64,000 bases of DNA from Streptomyces bohaiensis. GTDB taxonomy: Bacteria; Actinomycetota; Actinomycetes; Streptomycetales; Streptomycetaceae. The notes under the pieces were generated by a model. The model had not been told where the DNA came from, did no database searches, and saw nothing but the letters and a program-made list of their open reading frames with translations. The position numbers and the translations under genes are program-made. Shown one piece after another: positions 27,888 through 36,596 of this stretch. The stretch is taken from assembly GCF_012033785.1 (NCBI RefSeq), contig NZ_JAAVJC010000001.1, positions 23,291-87,290 on the forward strand. The letters run 5' to 3'. The stretch's first letter is position 1. Each line of letters starts with the position of its first letter.

Positions 27888-30071
27888 ATGGGACCCATGG
27901 ACGCTCCCCAGCCAGACCACGCCGCCGCCCCGCCCTCCGGAGAGCTGCGCGAGGCCGCCGACGCAGTCCTCGCCCGCCTGGTGGGCGCGGAGGGAGCCGC
28001 GCTCCGCGAGGACCAGTGGCGAGCCGTCGAGGCGCTCGTCGCCGATCGGCGTCGCGCCCTGGTGGTGCAGCGCACCGGGTGGGGCAAGTCGGCGGTCTAC
28101 TTCGTGGCGACCTCACTGCTGCGCGCCCGCGGCGGCGGGCCGACCGTGATCGTCTCCCCGCTGCTGGCCCTCATGCGCAACCAGATCGCCGCCGCCCGCC
28201 AGGCCGGCATCACCGCGCGGACGATCAACTCCGCCAACCCCGAGGAGTGGGGCGCGATCCAGCAGGAAGTCACCGAGGGCCTGGTCGACGTCCTGCTGGT
28301 CAGCCCGGAGCGACTGAACAACCCGGACTTCCGCGACAACGTCCTGCCCAGCCTGACGGCCGCCACCGGCCTGCTCGTGGTGGACGAGGCGCACTGCATC
28401 TCCGACTGGGGGCACGACTTCCGCCCCGACTACCGGCGGCTGCGCACCATGCTGCGCGAGCTGCCCACCGGCGTGCCGGTCCTCGCGACCACCGCGACCG
28501 CCAACGCCCGGGTGACCGCCGACATCGCCGAGCAGCTGGGCACCCACGAGGCGGGCAGCGCGCTGGTGCTGCGGGGCACCCTGGACCGGGAGAGCCTGCG
28601 GCTGTCGGTGCTCGGGCTTCCCGATGCCGCACATCGGCTGGCGTGGCTGGACAACCACCTCGCGGAGCTCCCCGGGTCCGGGATCGTCTACGCGCTGACC
28701 GTCGCCGCGGCCGAGGAGGTCACCTCCTACCTGCGGGAGCGCGGGCACACCGTGCTGTCCTACACCGGCCGCACCGAGAACGCCGACCGCGAGGCGGCGG
28801 AGGCGGACCTGCTGGCCAACCGGGTCAAGGCACTGGTGGCGACCTCCGCGCTCGGCATGGGGTTCGACAAGCCCGACCTGGGGTTCGTGGTGCACCTCGG
28901 GTCCCCCTCCTCGCCGATCGCGTACTACCAGCAGATCGGCCGCGCCGGTCGCGGGGTGGCGCACGCGGAGGTGCTGCTGCTGCCCGGCCGGGAGGACGAG
29001 GCCATCTGGAGCTACTTCGCCTCGCTGGCCTTCCCCTCCGAGGAGCAGGTCCGTCGCACGCTCGCCGTGCTGGCGGAGGCGGGTCGTCCGCTGTCGCTGC
29101 CCGCCCTGGAGCCCCTGGTCGACCTGCGGCGGAACCGACTGGAGATGATGCTCAAGGTGCTGGACGTCGACGGCGCGGTCCGACGCGTCCGCGGCGGGTG
29201 GGAGTCGACCGGTGAGCCGTGGGAGTACGACCACGAGCGCTACGCGTGGGTGGCCCGGCAGCGGAAGGCCGAGCAGCAGGCCATGCGCGACTACGCCGCG
29301 ACCGAGGGCTGCCGGATGGAGTTCCTCCGGTGCCAGCTGGACGACACAGGCGCGGGACCGTGCGGCCGCTGCGACCGGTGCAGCGGGCACGGCTTCTCCG
29401 CCGACGTCTCGGACCAGGCGCTCGACGCCGCACGCCAGGACCTCGGACGTCCCGGAGTCACCGTCGAGCCCCGCAAGATGTGGCCGACGGGACTGGGCGC
29501 GGTCGGACTGGAGCTCAAGGGCAAGATCCCGGCCGGTGAGCAGACCGCGCCCGGACGGGCCCTCGGCCGGCTCTCCGACATCGGCTGGGGCAACCGTCTG
29601 CGGCCCTTGCTGGCGCCGCAGGCGCCGGACCAGGAGGTCCCGGACGACGTGGCCCGCGCCGTGGTCACCGTACTCACCGACTGGGCGCGGGGGCCCGGCG
29701 GCTGGGCCGCGGGAGAGGGGGCGGTGGCCCGCCCGGTCGGCGTCGTCACCGTCGCCTCGCACACCCGGCCGCGGTTGGTGGGGTCGCTCGGTGCCCGCAT
29801 CGCCGAGGTCGGACGGTTGCCGCTGCTCGGGGCGGTGGAGGCCGGCCAGCGGCCCGGCCCCCGGAGCAACAGCGCGCAGCGGCTGCGCGGTCTGCACGAC
29901 TCGCTGACCGTCGGCCCCGGCCTCGCCAAGGCGTTGGCGGAGACGGCCGGGCCCGTCCTGCTGGTGGACGACTTCACCGACACCGGCTGGACCCTCGCCG
30001 TCGCGGGACGCCTTCTGCTGCGGGCGGGCGCGACGGCGGTCCTGCCGCTGGTGCTGGCCGCCCAGAACTGA
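27888..30071 (+). CDS. RecQ-family DNA helicase fused to a phosphoribosyltransferase-like domain
   Basis: The 727-residue protein has RecA-like helicase lobes: Walker A TGWGKS near residue 66, DEAH in 'VVDEAHCISDWGHDFRPDYRR', and motif VI 'YYQQIGRAGRG'. A zinc-binding cysteine set follows ('CRMEFLRCQLDDTGAGPCGRCDRC', about 470-496). The last 200 residues are not the RecQ winged helix/HRDC tail. They end in 'GPVLLVDDFTDTGWTLAVAGRLLLRAGA', matching the PRPP-binding loop of type I phosphoribosyltransferases. RecQ helicases unwind DNA 3' to 5' in repair; the role of the fused domain is unknown. The first ATG is taken (27888); 27897 is possible. Confidence 0.87.
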   Translation: MGPMDAPQPDHAAAPPSGELREAADAVLARLVGAEGAALREDQWRAVEALVADRRRALVVQRTGWGKSAVYFVATSLLRARGGGPTVIVSPLLALMRNQIAAARQAGITARTINSANPEEWGAIQQEVTEGLVDVLLVSPERLNNPDFRDNVLPSLTAATGLLVVDEAHCISDWGHDFRPDYRRLRTMLRELPTGVPVLATTATANARVTADIAEQLGTHEAGSALVLRGTLDRESLRLSVLGLPDAAHRLAWLDNHLAELPGSGIVYALTVAAAEEVTSYLRERGHTVLSYTGRTENADREAAEADLLANRVKALVATSALGMGFDKPDLGFVVHLGSPSSPIAYYQQIGRAGRGVAHAEVLLLPGREDEAIWSYFASLAFPSEEQVRRTLAVLAEAGRPLSLPALEPLVDLRRNRLEMMLKVLDVDGAVRRVRGGWESTGEPWEYDHERYAWVARQRKAEQQAMRDYAATEGCRMEFLRCQLDDTGAGPCGRCDRCSGHGFSADVSDQALDAARQDLGRPGVTVEPRKMWPTGLGAVGLELKGKIPAGEQTAPGRALGRLSDIGWGNRLRPLLAPQAPDQEVPDDVARAVVTVLTDWARGPGGWAAGEGAVARPVGVVTVASHTRPRLVGSLGARIAEVGRLPLLGAVEAGQRPGPRSNSAQRLRGLHDSLTVGPGLAKALAETAGPVLLVDDFTDTGWTLAVAGRLLLRAGATAVLPLVLAAQN

Positions 30072-30152
30072 CCGGGCCCGCCGCTCGGTCAGGCGTCTCG
30101 CCCGGCGGGAACGGCGCGGCGCACGGGGCGCGCCGTCGCCGGCGGAGCGCGG

Positions 30153-30866
30153 TCAGAAGAAGCCGAGCTGCCCGCCGTCGTCGCCCGCCGGCTCCGGCGT
30201 GCGCGCAGCGGCGCCGCGCGGCGCCGGCAGACGGAGGTGGCGCCAGCGCGGCAGCGCGTCGAGGTAGGCCCAACTCATGCGGTGGTGCTCGGTCGGGCCG
30301 TGCTCCTCCAGCGCCTGCCGGTGGATCGGCGCCGGGTACCCGGCGTTGCCCTCGAAGCCGAACTCCGGGTGCCGGGCGCCCAACTCCGCGAGGTGCGCGT
30401 CGCGGTGGACCTTGGCGATCACCGACGCGGCCGCGACCGACACGCAGGACTGGTCTCCCTTGATCACCGTCCGCACCTGCCAGGGCCGGCCGAGATAGTC
30501 GTGCTTGCCGTCGAGAATCACGGCGTCGGGCCGCTGCGGCAGCGCCTCCAGGGCGCGAACCGCCGCGAGACGGAGCGCGGCCGTCATCCCGAGGGTGTCG
30601 ATCTCCTGCGGCGAGGCATGGCCGAGTCCGAACGCGGTCACCCAGTCGGCCAGTTCCGCCGCAAGGGCGGTGCGCCGGTTGACGGTGAGGAGCTTGGAGT
30701 CGGTCAGCCCCTCGGGCGGTCGGCGCAGGCCGGTGACGGCGGCGCAGACGGTGACCGGGCCGGCCCAGGCTCCGCGGCCGACCTCGTCCACCCCCGCGAC
30801 CGTGCGGGCGCCGGTGGTGGCGCGCAGGGATCGTTCGACCGTGTGCGTGGGCGGTTCGTATGGCAT
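30153..30866 (-). CDS. rnhB: Ribonuclease HII
   Basis: This enzyme removes ribonucleotides and RNA from RNA-DNA hybrids. The 237-residue product has the DEDD set: '[14 protein letters not shown]' (Asp27, Glu28), '[11 protein letters not shown]', and the last Asp in 'AKVHRDAHL'. 'SVIAKVHRD' is the family signature. It ends with a Pro/Ala linker and the terminal GQLGFF, which resembles a beta-clamp-binding peptide. The ATG is at 30866. It converges with the RecQ-like gene and follows the DUF4937-like gene by 115 bases. Confidence 0.93.
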   Translation of the reverse strand: MPYEPPTHTVERSLRATTGARTVAGVDEVGRGAWAGPVTVCAAVTGLRRPPEGLTDSKLLTVNRRTALAAELADWVTAFGLGHASPQEIDTLGMTAALRLAAVRALEALPQRPDAVILDGKHDYLGRPWQVRTVIKGDQSCVSVAAASVIAKVHRDAHLAELGARHPEFGFEGNAGYPAPIHRQALEEHGPTEHHRMSWAYLDALPRWRHLRLPAPRGAAARTPEPAGDDGGQLGFF

Positions 30867-30980
30867 GGCGTCCCCACCCTACGCGCGGGTCACGGCTCCG
30901 CCCGCCCGGGCGGGCGGGTGGGCGGTGAGCCGTCCCGGGAGCAACGGGAACGGCGGCGCGGTCCGGGCAGGCCGGGCGGT

Positions 30981-31589
30981 TCAGACCGTCCACCGGGGCT
31001 CGACGTCGATGACGTCCCCCGCTATCCCCTCGACATCGGCACAGGTACCGGCGCGCGAGGCCAGCCGTTCGATGCGGTCGCGGCGGTACTTGGCCCGTTC
31101 GGCGGCACTGTCCCACATGGAGAGCACGAGGAACTCCCGCACCCGCTCGGCGCCGGCGAAGGCTCCGCGGAGCATGCCGGGCGACCCCGCCATCGCCGGG
31201 TTCCACACCTTCGCCTGCATGTGCGCGAAGTGCTCGCCGCGGTCCTCGCGCACGAGGCAGTGGGCGACCCGCAGCACGTCGGCGTCGTCGAACCGCGGCT
31301 CGAAGCCCAGTTTCACGTCGAAGCGGTACTCGAAGAGCCGGACCTCGGCGTCCCGGAAGCTTCCGCCCTGCGAGGCCGCGAGCCGGTCGTGGGAGCGCGC
31401 CATGAACGAGTCGTAGAGCGCACGGCTCTCCCAGAACCCGAAGAGGTGCGCGGTGTCCGGGGCGCCTCGACCCCAGCCGCCGCCCTGGCTGCGGAATCCG
31501 GGCTCACCGGGCAGAGAGGCCCACCTGCGCTGACCGCGCTCGAAGCGGTCCCGGTCGACCACCGCGCATCTCATCCATCTGACCAGCAC
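30981..31589 (-). CDS. DUF4937 / YdbC-like protein
   Basis: The 202-residue product begins 'VRWMRCAVVDRDRFERGQRRW' and has two similar halves ('LFGFWESRALYDSFM...' and 'REFLVLSMWDSAAERAKYRRD'). This pattern suggests two ferredoxin-like alpha/beta modules, as in the YdbC/DUF4937 family related to antibiotic-biosynthesis-monooxygenase folds. No catalytic residues are known to me. It precedes rnhB on the same strand and follows nrdJ after a gap of 167 bases. The function is unknown. Confidence 0.75.
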   Translation of the reverse strand: MLVRWMRCAVVDRDRFERGQRRWASLPGEPGFRSQGGGWGRGAPDTAHLFGFWESRALYDSFMARSHDRLAASQGGSFRDAEVRLFEYRFDVKLGFEPRFDDADVLRVAHCLVREDRGEHFAHMQAKVWNPAMAGSPGMLRGAFAGAERVREFLVLSMWDSAAERAKYRRDRIERLASRAGTCADVEGIAGDVIDVEPRWTV

Positions 31590-31756
31590 CGCGCCATCCT
31601 ATGACCGCCGGCACCCCGCCGGTACGGGCCGTCCGGAGCCCGCCGGCACCGTGCGGGCCCGGCCGCAGGAGGAGCAGCACGGTGTCGTGGGACGGCGAAC
31701 CGCCGTGGCAGCCGGGCCCCGAGGGGCGCGACCGCCACGGCGGTGAGCCGCGCCGG

Positions 31757-34645
31757 TCAGCTGCAGCCGCTGGTGGACCCGCAGCCCTCGCAGAGGTAGC
31801 AGCTCCCCGCGCGCCGCATCTTCGTCCCGCAGGAGAAGCACAGCGGAGCGTCGGCGCTCAGCCCGAGCTGGATCTCCGCCAGCTCCGTCGAGTTGTGTGC
31901 CGCCTGCGGCGCGGGAGCGGGCTCCGCCGCCTTTCGAGCCGCGGCGCTCGGCCGGCCGGGCGCCGTCGGCGCGGACTGGGACAGCGACTCCACGTCGACC
32001 TCCTCCACGCCCGGCTCGTACGAACCGGTGTCGAGGTGGCGCTGGCGCTCCTCCGCCGAGTGGATCCCGAGCGCTGAACGCGTCTCGAACGGCAGGAAGT
32101 CCAGCGCGAGGCGGCGGAAGATGTAGTCGACGATCGACTGGGCCATCCGCACGTCGGGGTCGTCGGTCATACCGGCCGGCTCGAAGCGCATGTTGGTGAA
32201 CTTGGAGACGTAGGTCTCCAGCGGCACCCCGTACTGCAGACCGACGGAGACCGCGATGGAGAAGGCGTCCATCATCCCGGCGAGCGTCGAGCCCTGCTTG
32301 GACATCTTCAGGAAGACCTCGCCCAGCCCGTCGTCCGGGTAGGAGTTGGCCGTCATGTACCCCTCGGCGCCGCCGACCGTGAAGGAGGTCGTGATCCCCG
32401 GGCGTCCCTTCGGCAGCCGGCGCCGGATCGGCCGGTACTCGATGACCTTCTCCGGTGCGGGCGCCGCTGCGGTCGCATCGCCGTCGGCCTTCGCGCCGTC
32501 CTTCTGCTTCGCGGACAGCGGCTGACCGACCTTGCTGTTCTCCACGTAGACGGCCAGCGCCTTGACGCCCAGCTCCCAGCCCTTGACGTAGATCTCCTCC
32601 ACGTCGTCGACGGTCGAGGAGGCCGGCATGTTGACGGTCTTGGAGATGGCCCCGGAGAGGAACGGCTGCGCGGCCGCCATCATCCGCACGTGCCCCATCG
32701 GCGAGATGGAGCGCTCGCCCATCGCACAGTCGAACACCTCGTAGTGCTCCGGCTTGAGACCGGGCGCGTCGACCACGTTGCCGTGGTCGGCGATGTGGGC
32801 GACGATCGCCTCGACCTGCTCGTCCTGGTATCCCAGCCGCTTCAGGGCCTTCGGCACGGTGTTGTTGACGATCTGCATCGAGCCGCCGCCGACCAGCTTC
32901 TTGAACTTCACCAGCGCGAGGTCCGGCTCGACCCCCGTGGTGTCGCAGTCCATCATCAGGCCGATCGTTCCGGTGGGCGCCAGCACGCTGGCCTGCGCGT
33001 TGCGGAACCCGTGCTCCTCGCCGAGCCGCAGCACGTCCGCCCATGCCTCGGTGGCGGCGGCCCAGACCGGGGTGTCGAGGTCGTCACCGCGCGGCGCGGT
33101 GCCGTTGGCGTCGGCGTGCTGGGCCATGACGCGGCGGTGCGCCTCGCTGTTGCGGTCGTACCCGTCGTAGGGGCCGACGACCCCGGCGAGCTCGGCCGAA
33201 CGCCGGTAGGCGGTGCCGGTCATCAGCGAGGTGATGGAGCCGGCCAGTGCCCGGCCGCCGTCGGAGTCGTACGCGTGCCCGGTGGCCATCAGCAGGGCGC
33301 CGAGGTTGGCGTAGCCGATGCCCAGCTGGCGGAAGGCACGGGTGTTCTCGGCGATCTTCTCCGTCGGGAAGTCGGCGAAGCAGATGGAGATGTCCATCGC
33401 GGTGATGATCAGCTCGGTGACCCGCGCGAACCGTTCGGCGTCGAAGGACTGGTTGCCCTCGTCGTCGTCGCGGAGGAACTTGAGGAGGTTGATCGACGCC
33501 AGGTTGCAGGAGGTGTCGTCCAGGTGCATGTACTCGCTGCACGGGTTGGACGCGCTGATGCGGCCCGATTCCGGGCAGGTGTGCCACCGGTTGATGGTGT
33601 CGTCGTACTGGATCCCGGGGTCGGCGCAGACGTGGGCGGCCTCCGCCATGCGGCGCAGCAGCCCGCGGGCGTCCACCTCCTCGATGACCTCGCCCGTCAT
33701 CCGGGCGCGGAGGCCGAAACGACCGCCGTCGCGGGCGGCGCGCATGAAGGTGTCGTTGACGCGGACGGAGTTGTTGGCGTTCTGGTACTGCACGGAGGTG
33801 ATGTCGTCGCCGCCGAGGTCCATGTCGAACCCGGCGTCGCGCAGGGCGCGGATCTTCTCCTCCTCCTTCACCTTGGTGTCGATGAAGGCCTCGATGTCGG
33901 GGTGGTCGACGTCGAGGACGACCATCTTCGCGGCACGCCGGGTGGCGCCGCCGGACTTGATCGTCCCGGCGGAGGCGTCGGCGCCGCGCATGAAGGAGAC
34001 CGGACCGGAGGCGTTCCCGCCGGAGGAGAGGAGTTCCCGCGAGGAGCGGATGCGGGAGAGGTTCAGCCCGGCGCCCGACCCCCCCTTGAAGATCATCCCC
34101 TCCTCCTTGTACCAGTCGAGGATCGACTCCATGGAGTCGTCGACCGAGAGGATGAAGCAGGCACTGACCTGCTGGGGCTGACGGGTGCCGACGTTGAACC
34201 AGACCGGCGAGTTGAACGCGAAGATCTGGTGGAGCACGGCGTACGCGAGCTCGTGCTCGAAGACCTCGGCGTCCTCCGCGCTCGCGAAGTAGCCGTGCTG
34301 CTCGCCCGCCGCGCGGTAGGTGGTGACGACGCGGTCGATCAGCTGCCGCAGGCTGGTCTCCCGCTGCGGGGTGCCGACGGCGCCGCGGAAGTACTTGCTG
34401 GTGACGATGTTGACCGCGTTGACCGACCAGAAGTCGGGGAACTCCACCCCGCGCTGCTCGAAGTTGACGCTGCCGTCGCGCCAGTTGGTCATCACGACGT
34501 CCCGGCGCTGCCAGGTGACCTCGTCGTAGGGGTGCACGCCGGGGGTGGTGTGGACGCGTTCGATCCGCAGGCCCTTGCCCGGCTTGGCCTTCTTGCCGCC
34601 CTTGGTACGGGATCCCCGTGCCGGACCGCTCGTCGTCTCTGTCAT
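31757..34645 (-). CDS. nrdJ: Adenosylcobalamin-dependent ribonucleoside-diphosphate reductase (class II)
   Basis: It reduces ribonucleotides to deoxyribonucleotides using coenzyme B12, so it works with or without oxygen. The 962-residue product has the class II core: 'QQVSACFILSVDDSMESI', 'NPCSEYMHLDDTSCNLASINL', 'LAPTGTIGLMMDCDTTGVEPD', then a ~100-residue linker and a C-terminal cysteine module ('CFSCGTKMRRAGSCYLCEGCGSTSGCS') combining a zinc ribbon and redox cysteines. The ATG at 34645 follows GGGAGG. It is co-directional with nrdR, 143 bases downstream, so the operon is nrdR-nrdJ as in S. coelicolor. I found no cobalamin riboswitch in that gap. Confidence 0.95.
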   Translation of the reverse strand: MTETTSGPARGSRTKGGKKAKPGKGLRIERVHTTPGVHPYDEVTWQRRDVVMTNWRDGSVNFEQRGVEFPDFWSVNAVNIVTSKYFRGAVGTPQRETSLRQLIDRVVTTYRAAGEQHGYFASAEDAEVFEHELAYAVLHQIFAFNSPVWFNVGTRQPQQVSACFILSVDDSMESILDWYKEEGMIFKGGSGAGLNLSRIRSSRELLSSGGNASGPVSFMRGADASAGTIKSGGATRRAAKMVVLDVDHPDIEAFIDTKVKEEEKIRALRDAGFDMDLGGDDITSVQYQNANNSVRVNDTFMRAARDGGRFGLRARMTGEVIEEVDARGLLRRMAEAAHVCADPGIQYDDTINRWHTCPESGRISASNPCSEYMHLDDTSCNLASINLLKFLRDDDEGNQSFDAERFARVTELIITAMDISICFADFPTEKIAENTRAFRQLGIGYANLGALLMATGHAYDSDGGRALAGSITSLMTGTAYRRSAELAGVVGPYDGYDRNSEAHRRVMAQHADANGTAPRGDDLDTPVWAAATEAWADVLRLGEEHGFRNAQASVLAPTGTIGLMMDCDTTGVEPDLALVKFKKLVGGGSMQIVNNTVPKALKRLGYQDEQVEAIVAHIADHGNVVDAPGLKPEHYEVFDCAMGERSISPMGHVRMMAAAQPFLSGAISKTVNMPASSTVDDVEEIYVKGWELGVKALAVYVENSKVGQPLSAKQKDGAKADGDATAAAPAPEKVIEYRPIRRRLPKGRPGITTSFTVGGAEGYMTANSYPDDGLGEVFLKMSKQGSTLAGMMDAFSIAVSVGLQYGVPLETYVSKFTNMRFEPAGMTDDPDVRMAQSIVDYIFRRLALDFLPFETRSALGIHSAEERQRHLDTGSYEPGVEEVDVESLSQSAPTAPGRPSAAARKAAEPAPAPQAAHNSTELAEIQLGLSADAPLCFSCGTKMRRAGSCYLCEGCGSTSGCS

Positions 34646-34788
34646 GCCGCCTCCCAATCGGGCGTGGAACGCCCCGATGTGCCCCGTGCGCCGCGTGGGA
34701 CGGGCGGGGCACCGCTCTGTTCTGTCAGCGCGCCGCAGCCGCGGGGCCGGGGCGCCGTTGTGTGGTGTGCCGGGTGGTGGGCGCCGGC

Positions 34789-35301
34789 TCAGCCGGCCCC
34801 GCCGGAGCGCGCCTCGCACTCCTCGGCGTCGCGCGCCTCGCCCCCGGGCGCCTCGGCCCGGGAGGAACGCAGTTCCGCGACCGCCGCCTCGAAGTCCTCC
34901 AGCGTGTCGAACGCGCGGTAGACGGAGGCGAAGCGCAGGTAGGCCACCAGGTCGAGCTCCCGCAGCGGGCCCAGTATCGCCAGGCCGACGTCGTGAGCGG
35001 AGAGCTCGGCACTCCCGGTGGCCCGCAGCGCCTCCTCCACGCGCTGCCCGAGCAGCGCGAGGGCGTCCTCGGTGACGGGTCGGCCCTGGCACGCCTTGCG
35101 CACGCCGGCGATGACCTTGTCGCGGCTGAAGGGCTCGGTGACCCCGCTGCGCTTGATCACCATCAGTGCGGCGGTCTCCAGGGTCGTGAAGCGCCGGGAG
35201 CAGTGCGGGCACTGCCGGCGGCGGCGGATGGTGGTGCCGTCGTCGGCCGTGCGGCTGTCCACGACCCGGCTGTCGCTGTGCCGGCAGAAGGGACAGTGCA
35301 T
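34789..35301 (-). CDS. nrdR: Transcriptional repressor NrdR
   Basis: NrdR senses ATP/dATP through an ATP-cone and represses ribonucleotide reductase genes. The 170-residue product has a zinc ribbon with Cys3, Cys6, Cys31 and Cys34, then the ATP-cone (about 46-136, '[24 protein letters not shown]'), ending '[24 protein letters not shown]'. An extra Glu/Ala/Gly-rich tail follows. The ATG is at 35301. Two NrdR-box-like repeats lie 115-160 bases upstream, so it probably controls itself and nrdJ. Confidence 0.95.
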   Translation of the reverse strand: MHCPFCRHSDSRVVDSRTADDGTTIRRRRQCPHCSRRFTTLETAALMVIKRSGVTEPFSRDKVIAGVRKACQGRPVTEDALALLGQRVEEALRATGSAELSAHDVGLAILGPLRELDLVAYLRFASVYRAFDTLEDFEAAVAELRSSRAEAPGGEARDAEECEARSGGAG

Positions 35302-35415
35302 GGGTCCGGCCTCCTCGGTTCGGAGCGGCCGTTCCGGTGCCGACCCGTGTCGGCCGCGGGGCCGCCGCGCTCGCTCCCAGCATAGGCGATCGACCGGGGC
35401 ACCGAACCCCGGGGA

Positions 35416-35428
35416 CCACTAATTGTGG
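35416..35428. promoter_or_regulatory. NrdR-box-like repeat 1 (shortened)
   Basis: CCACTAATTGTGG keeps both half-sites (CACTA/TTGTG, sharing bases) of the Streptomyces NrdR box but has fewer centre bases than box 2. Its centre is about 33 bases, three helical turns, from box 2. Confidence 0.5.
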
Positions 35429-35448
35429 GTGACACCTCCCCGATCGAC

Positions 35449-35462
35449 CACTAGATCTTGGG
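35449..35462. promoter_or_regulatory. NrdR-box-like repeat 2
   Basis: CACTAGATCTTGGG fits CACTA-N4-TTGTG with one mismatch. It lies upstream of nrdR, facing the lexA promoter region. Confidence 0.6.
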
Positions 35463-35628
35463 TCGAGCCACCGAATGAGCACAGAGAGCACCGGACCGGG
35501 GCAGCGGGCGCCGTGCCGAGCATAGAGGAGGGGGCCCCGACGGCGGCGCGGGCCTCGCCCGGGCGCGCCGGATCAGCACCAATACACCGACCGGCATGAT
35601 CAAATGAGCAGATCAATGAAATATCACT

Positions 35629-35642
35629 CGAACGTGTGTTTG
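35629..35642. promoter_or_regulatory. LexA-binding SOS box
   Basis: CGAACGTGTGTTTG fits the actinobacterial SOS box CGAAC-N4-GTTYG exactly. It lies 63-76 bases upstream of the lexA start, which implies autoregulation. Confidence 0.8.
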
Positions 35643-35704
35643 GCGCAACCTTTCGATAGCAACTACCGTTGTCTGGCCAGGGAGTACCAGTCGAGAGGGG
35701 CGAG

Positions 35705-36454
35705 ATGACCACCGCAGCAGAAGACACGATCACGGCTCCGCTGGCACGCAGCGGCGGCGCACACGCGGGCGACCCGCCCGCGACACGTTCGATGCCCGGG
35801 CGACCTCCCGGCATCCGGGCCGACAGCTCCGGTCTCACCGACCGCCAGCGCCGCGTGATCGAGGTCATCCGCGACTCCGTCCAGCGCCGCGGGTACCCCC
35901 CGTCGATGCGCGAGATCGGTCAGGCGGTCGGGCTCTCCTCCACCTCCTCCGTCGCCCATCAGCTGATGGCCCTGGAACGTAAGGGGTTCCTGCGGCGCGA
36001 CCCGCACCGGCCGCGCGCCTACGAGGTGCGCGGCGCGGAGACACCGACGCCGCAGCCGGCCGACGCGGGCGGCAAGCCTGCCGCCTCCTACGTCCCCCTC
36101 GTCGGCCGGATCGCCGCCGGCGGCCCGATCCTCGCGGAGGAGTCGGTCGAGGACGTCTTCCCGCTGCCGCGTCAGCTCGTCGGCGACGGGGAGCTCTTCG
36201 TCCTCAAGGTCGTGGGCGACTCCATGATCGAGGCGGCCATCTGCGACGGCGACTGGGTCACTGTCCGCAGGCAGCCGGTTGCGGAAAACGGCGACATCGT
36301 CGCCGCGATGCTCGACGGCGAGGCAACCGTCAAGCGGTTCAAGCGCGAGGACGGCCAGATCTGGCTGCTCCCCCACAACTCCGCCTACCAGCCGATCCCG
36401 GGCGGCGACGCCACGATCCTCGGCAAGGTCGTCGCGGTCATGCGCCGCATCTGA
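35705..36454 (+). CDS. lexA: SOS repressor LexA
   Basis: LexA represses DNA-damage genes and cleaves itself when RecA is activated. The 249-residue product has a wHTH ('[24 protein letters not shown]', about 64-87), the Ala138-Gly139 cleavage site in '[10 protein letters not shown]', and the Ser173/Lys210 dyad in 'GDSMIEA' and 'ATVKRF'. Some 42 extra N-terminal residues precede the usual start region, as in other Streptomyces. The ATG at 35705 follows GAGAGGGG. It is divergent from nrdR with an SOS box between. A DinG helicase gene follows on the opposite strand. Confidence 0.96.
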   Translation: MTTAAEDTITAPLARSGGAHAGDPPATRSMPGRPPGIRADSSGLTDRQRRVIEVIRDSVQRRGYPPSMREIGQAVGLSSTSSVAHQLMALERKGFLRRDPHRPRAYEVRGAETPTPQPADAGGKPAASYVPLVGRIAAGGPILAEESVEDVFPLPRQLVGDGELFVLKVVGDSMIEAAICDGDWVTVRRQPVAENGDIVAAMLDGEATVKRFKREDGQIWLLPHNSAYQPIPGGDATILGKVVAVMRRI

Positions 36455-36472
36455 GGGACGTCATGGGCGGGC

Positions 36473-36499
36473 GCGCCCGGGCCCCACGGCCCGGCGCCC
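36473..36499. terminator. Hairpin after lexA
   Basis: CCGGGCC and GGCCCGG (36477-36483, 36488-36494) form a stem around CCAC, extended imperfectly by CGCG/CGCC. It lies between the convergent lexA and dinG ends. Confidence 0.4.
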
Positions 36500-36596
36500 G
36501 CACGCGTCCCGTCACAGGCGTCCCGTCGCAGGCGTCGGCAGGACGGGGGCGCCGTACGACACGCCCACCGCCCCGTTCACCCCCGGGGCGCCCGCG

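Noticed and set aside
34646..34788. Cobalamin riboswitch ahead of nrdJ
   Set aside because: The gap has no B12-box-like sequence and nrdJ follows nrdR in an operon; NrdR control is the better explanation.
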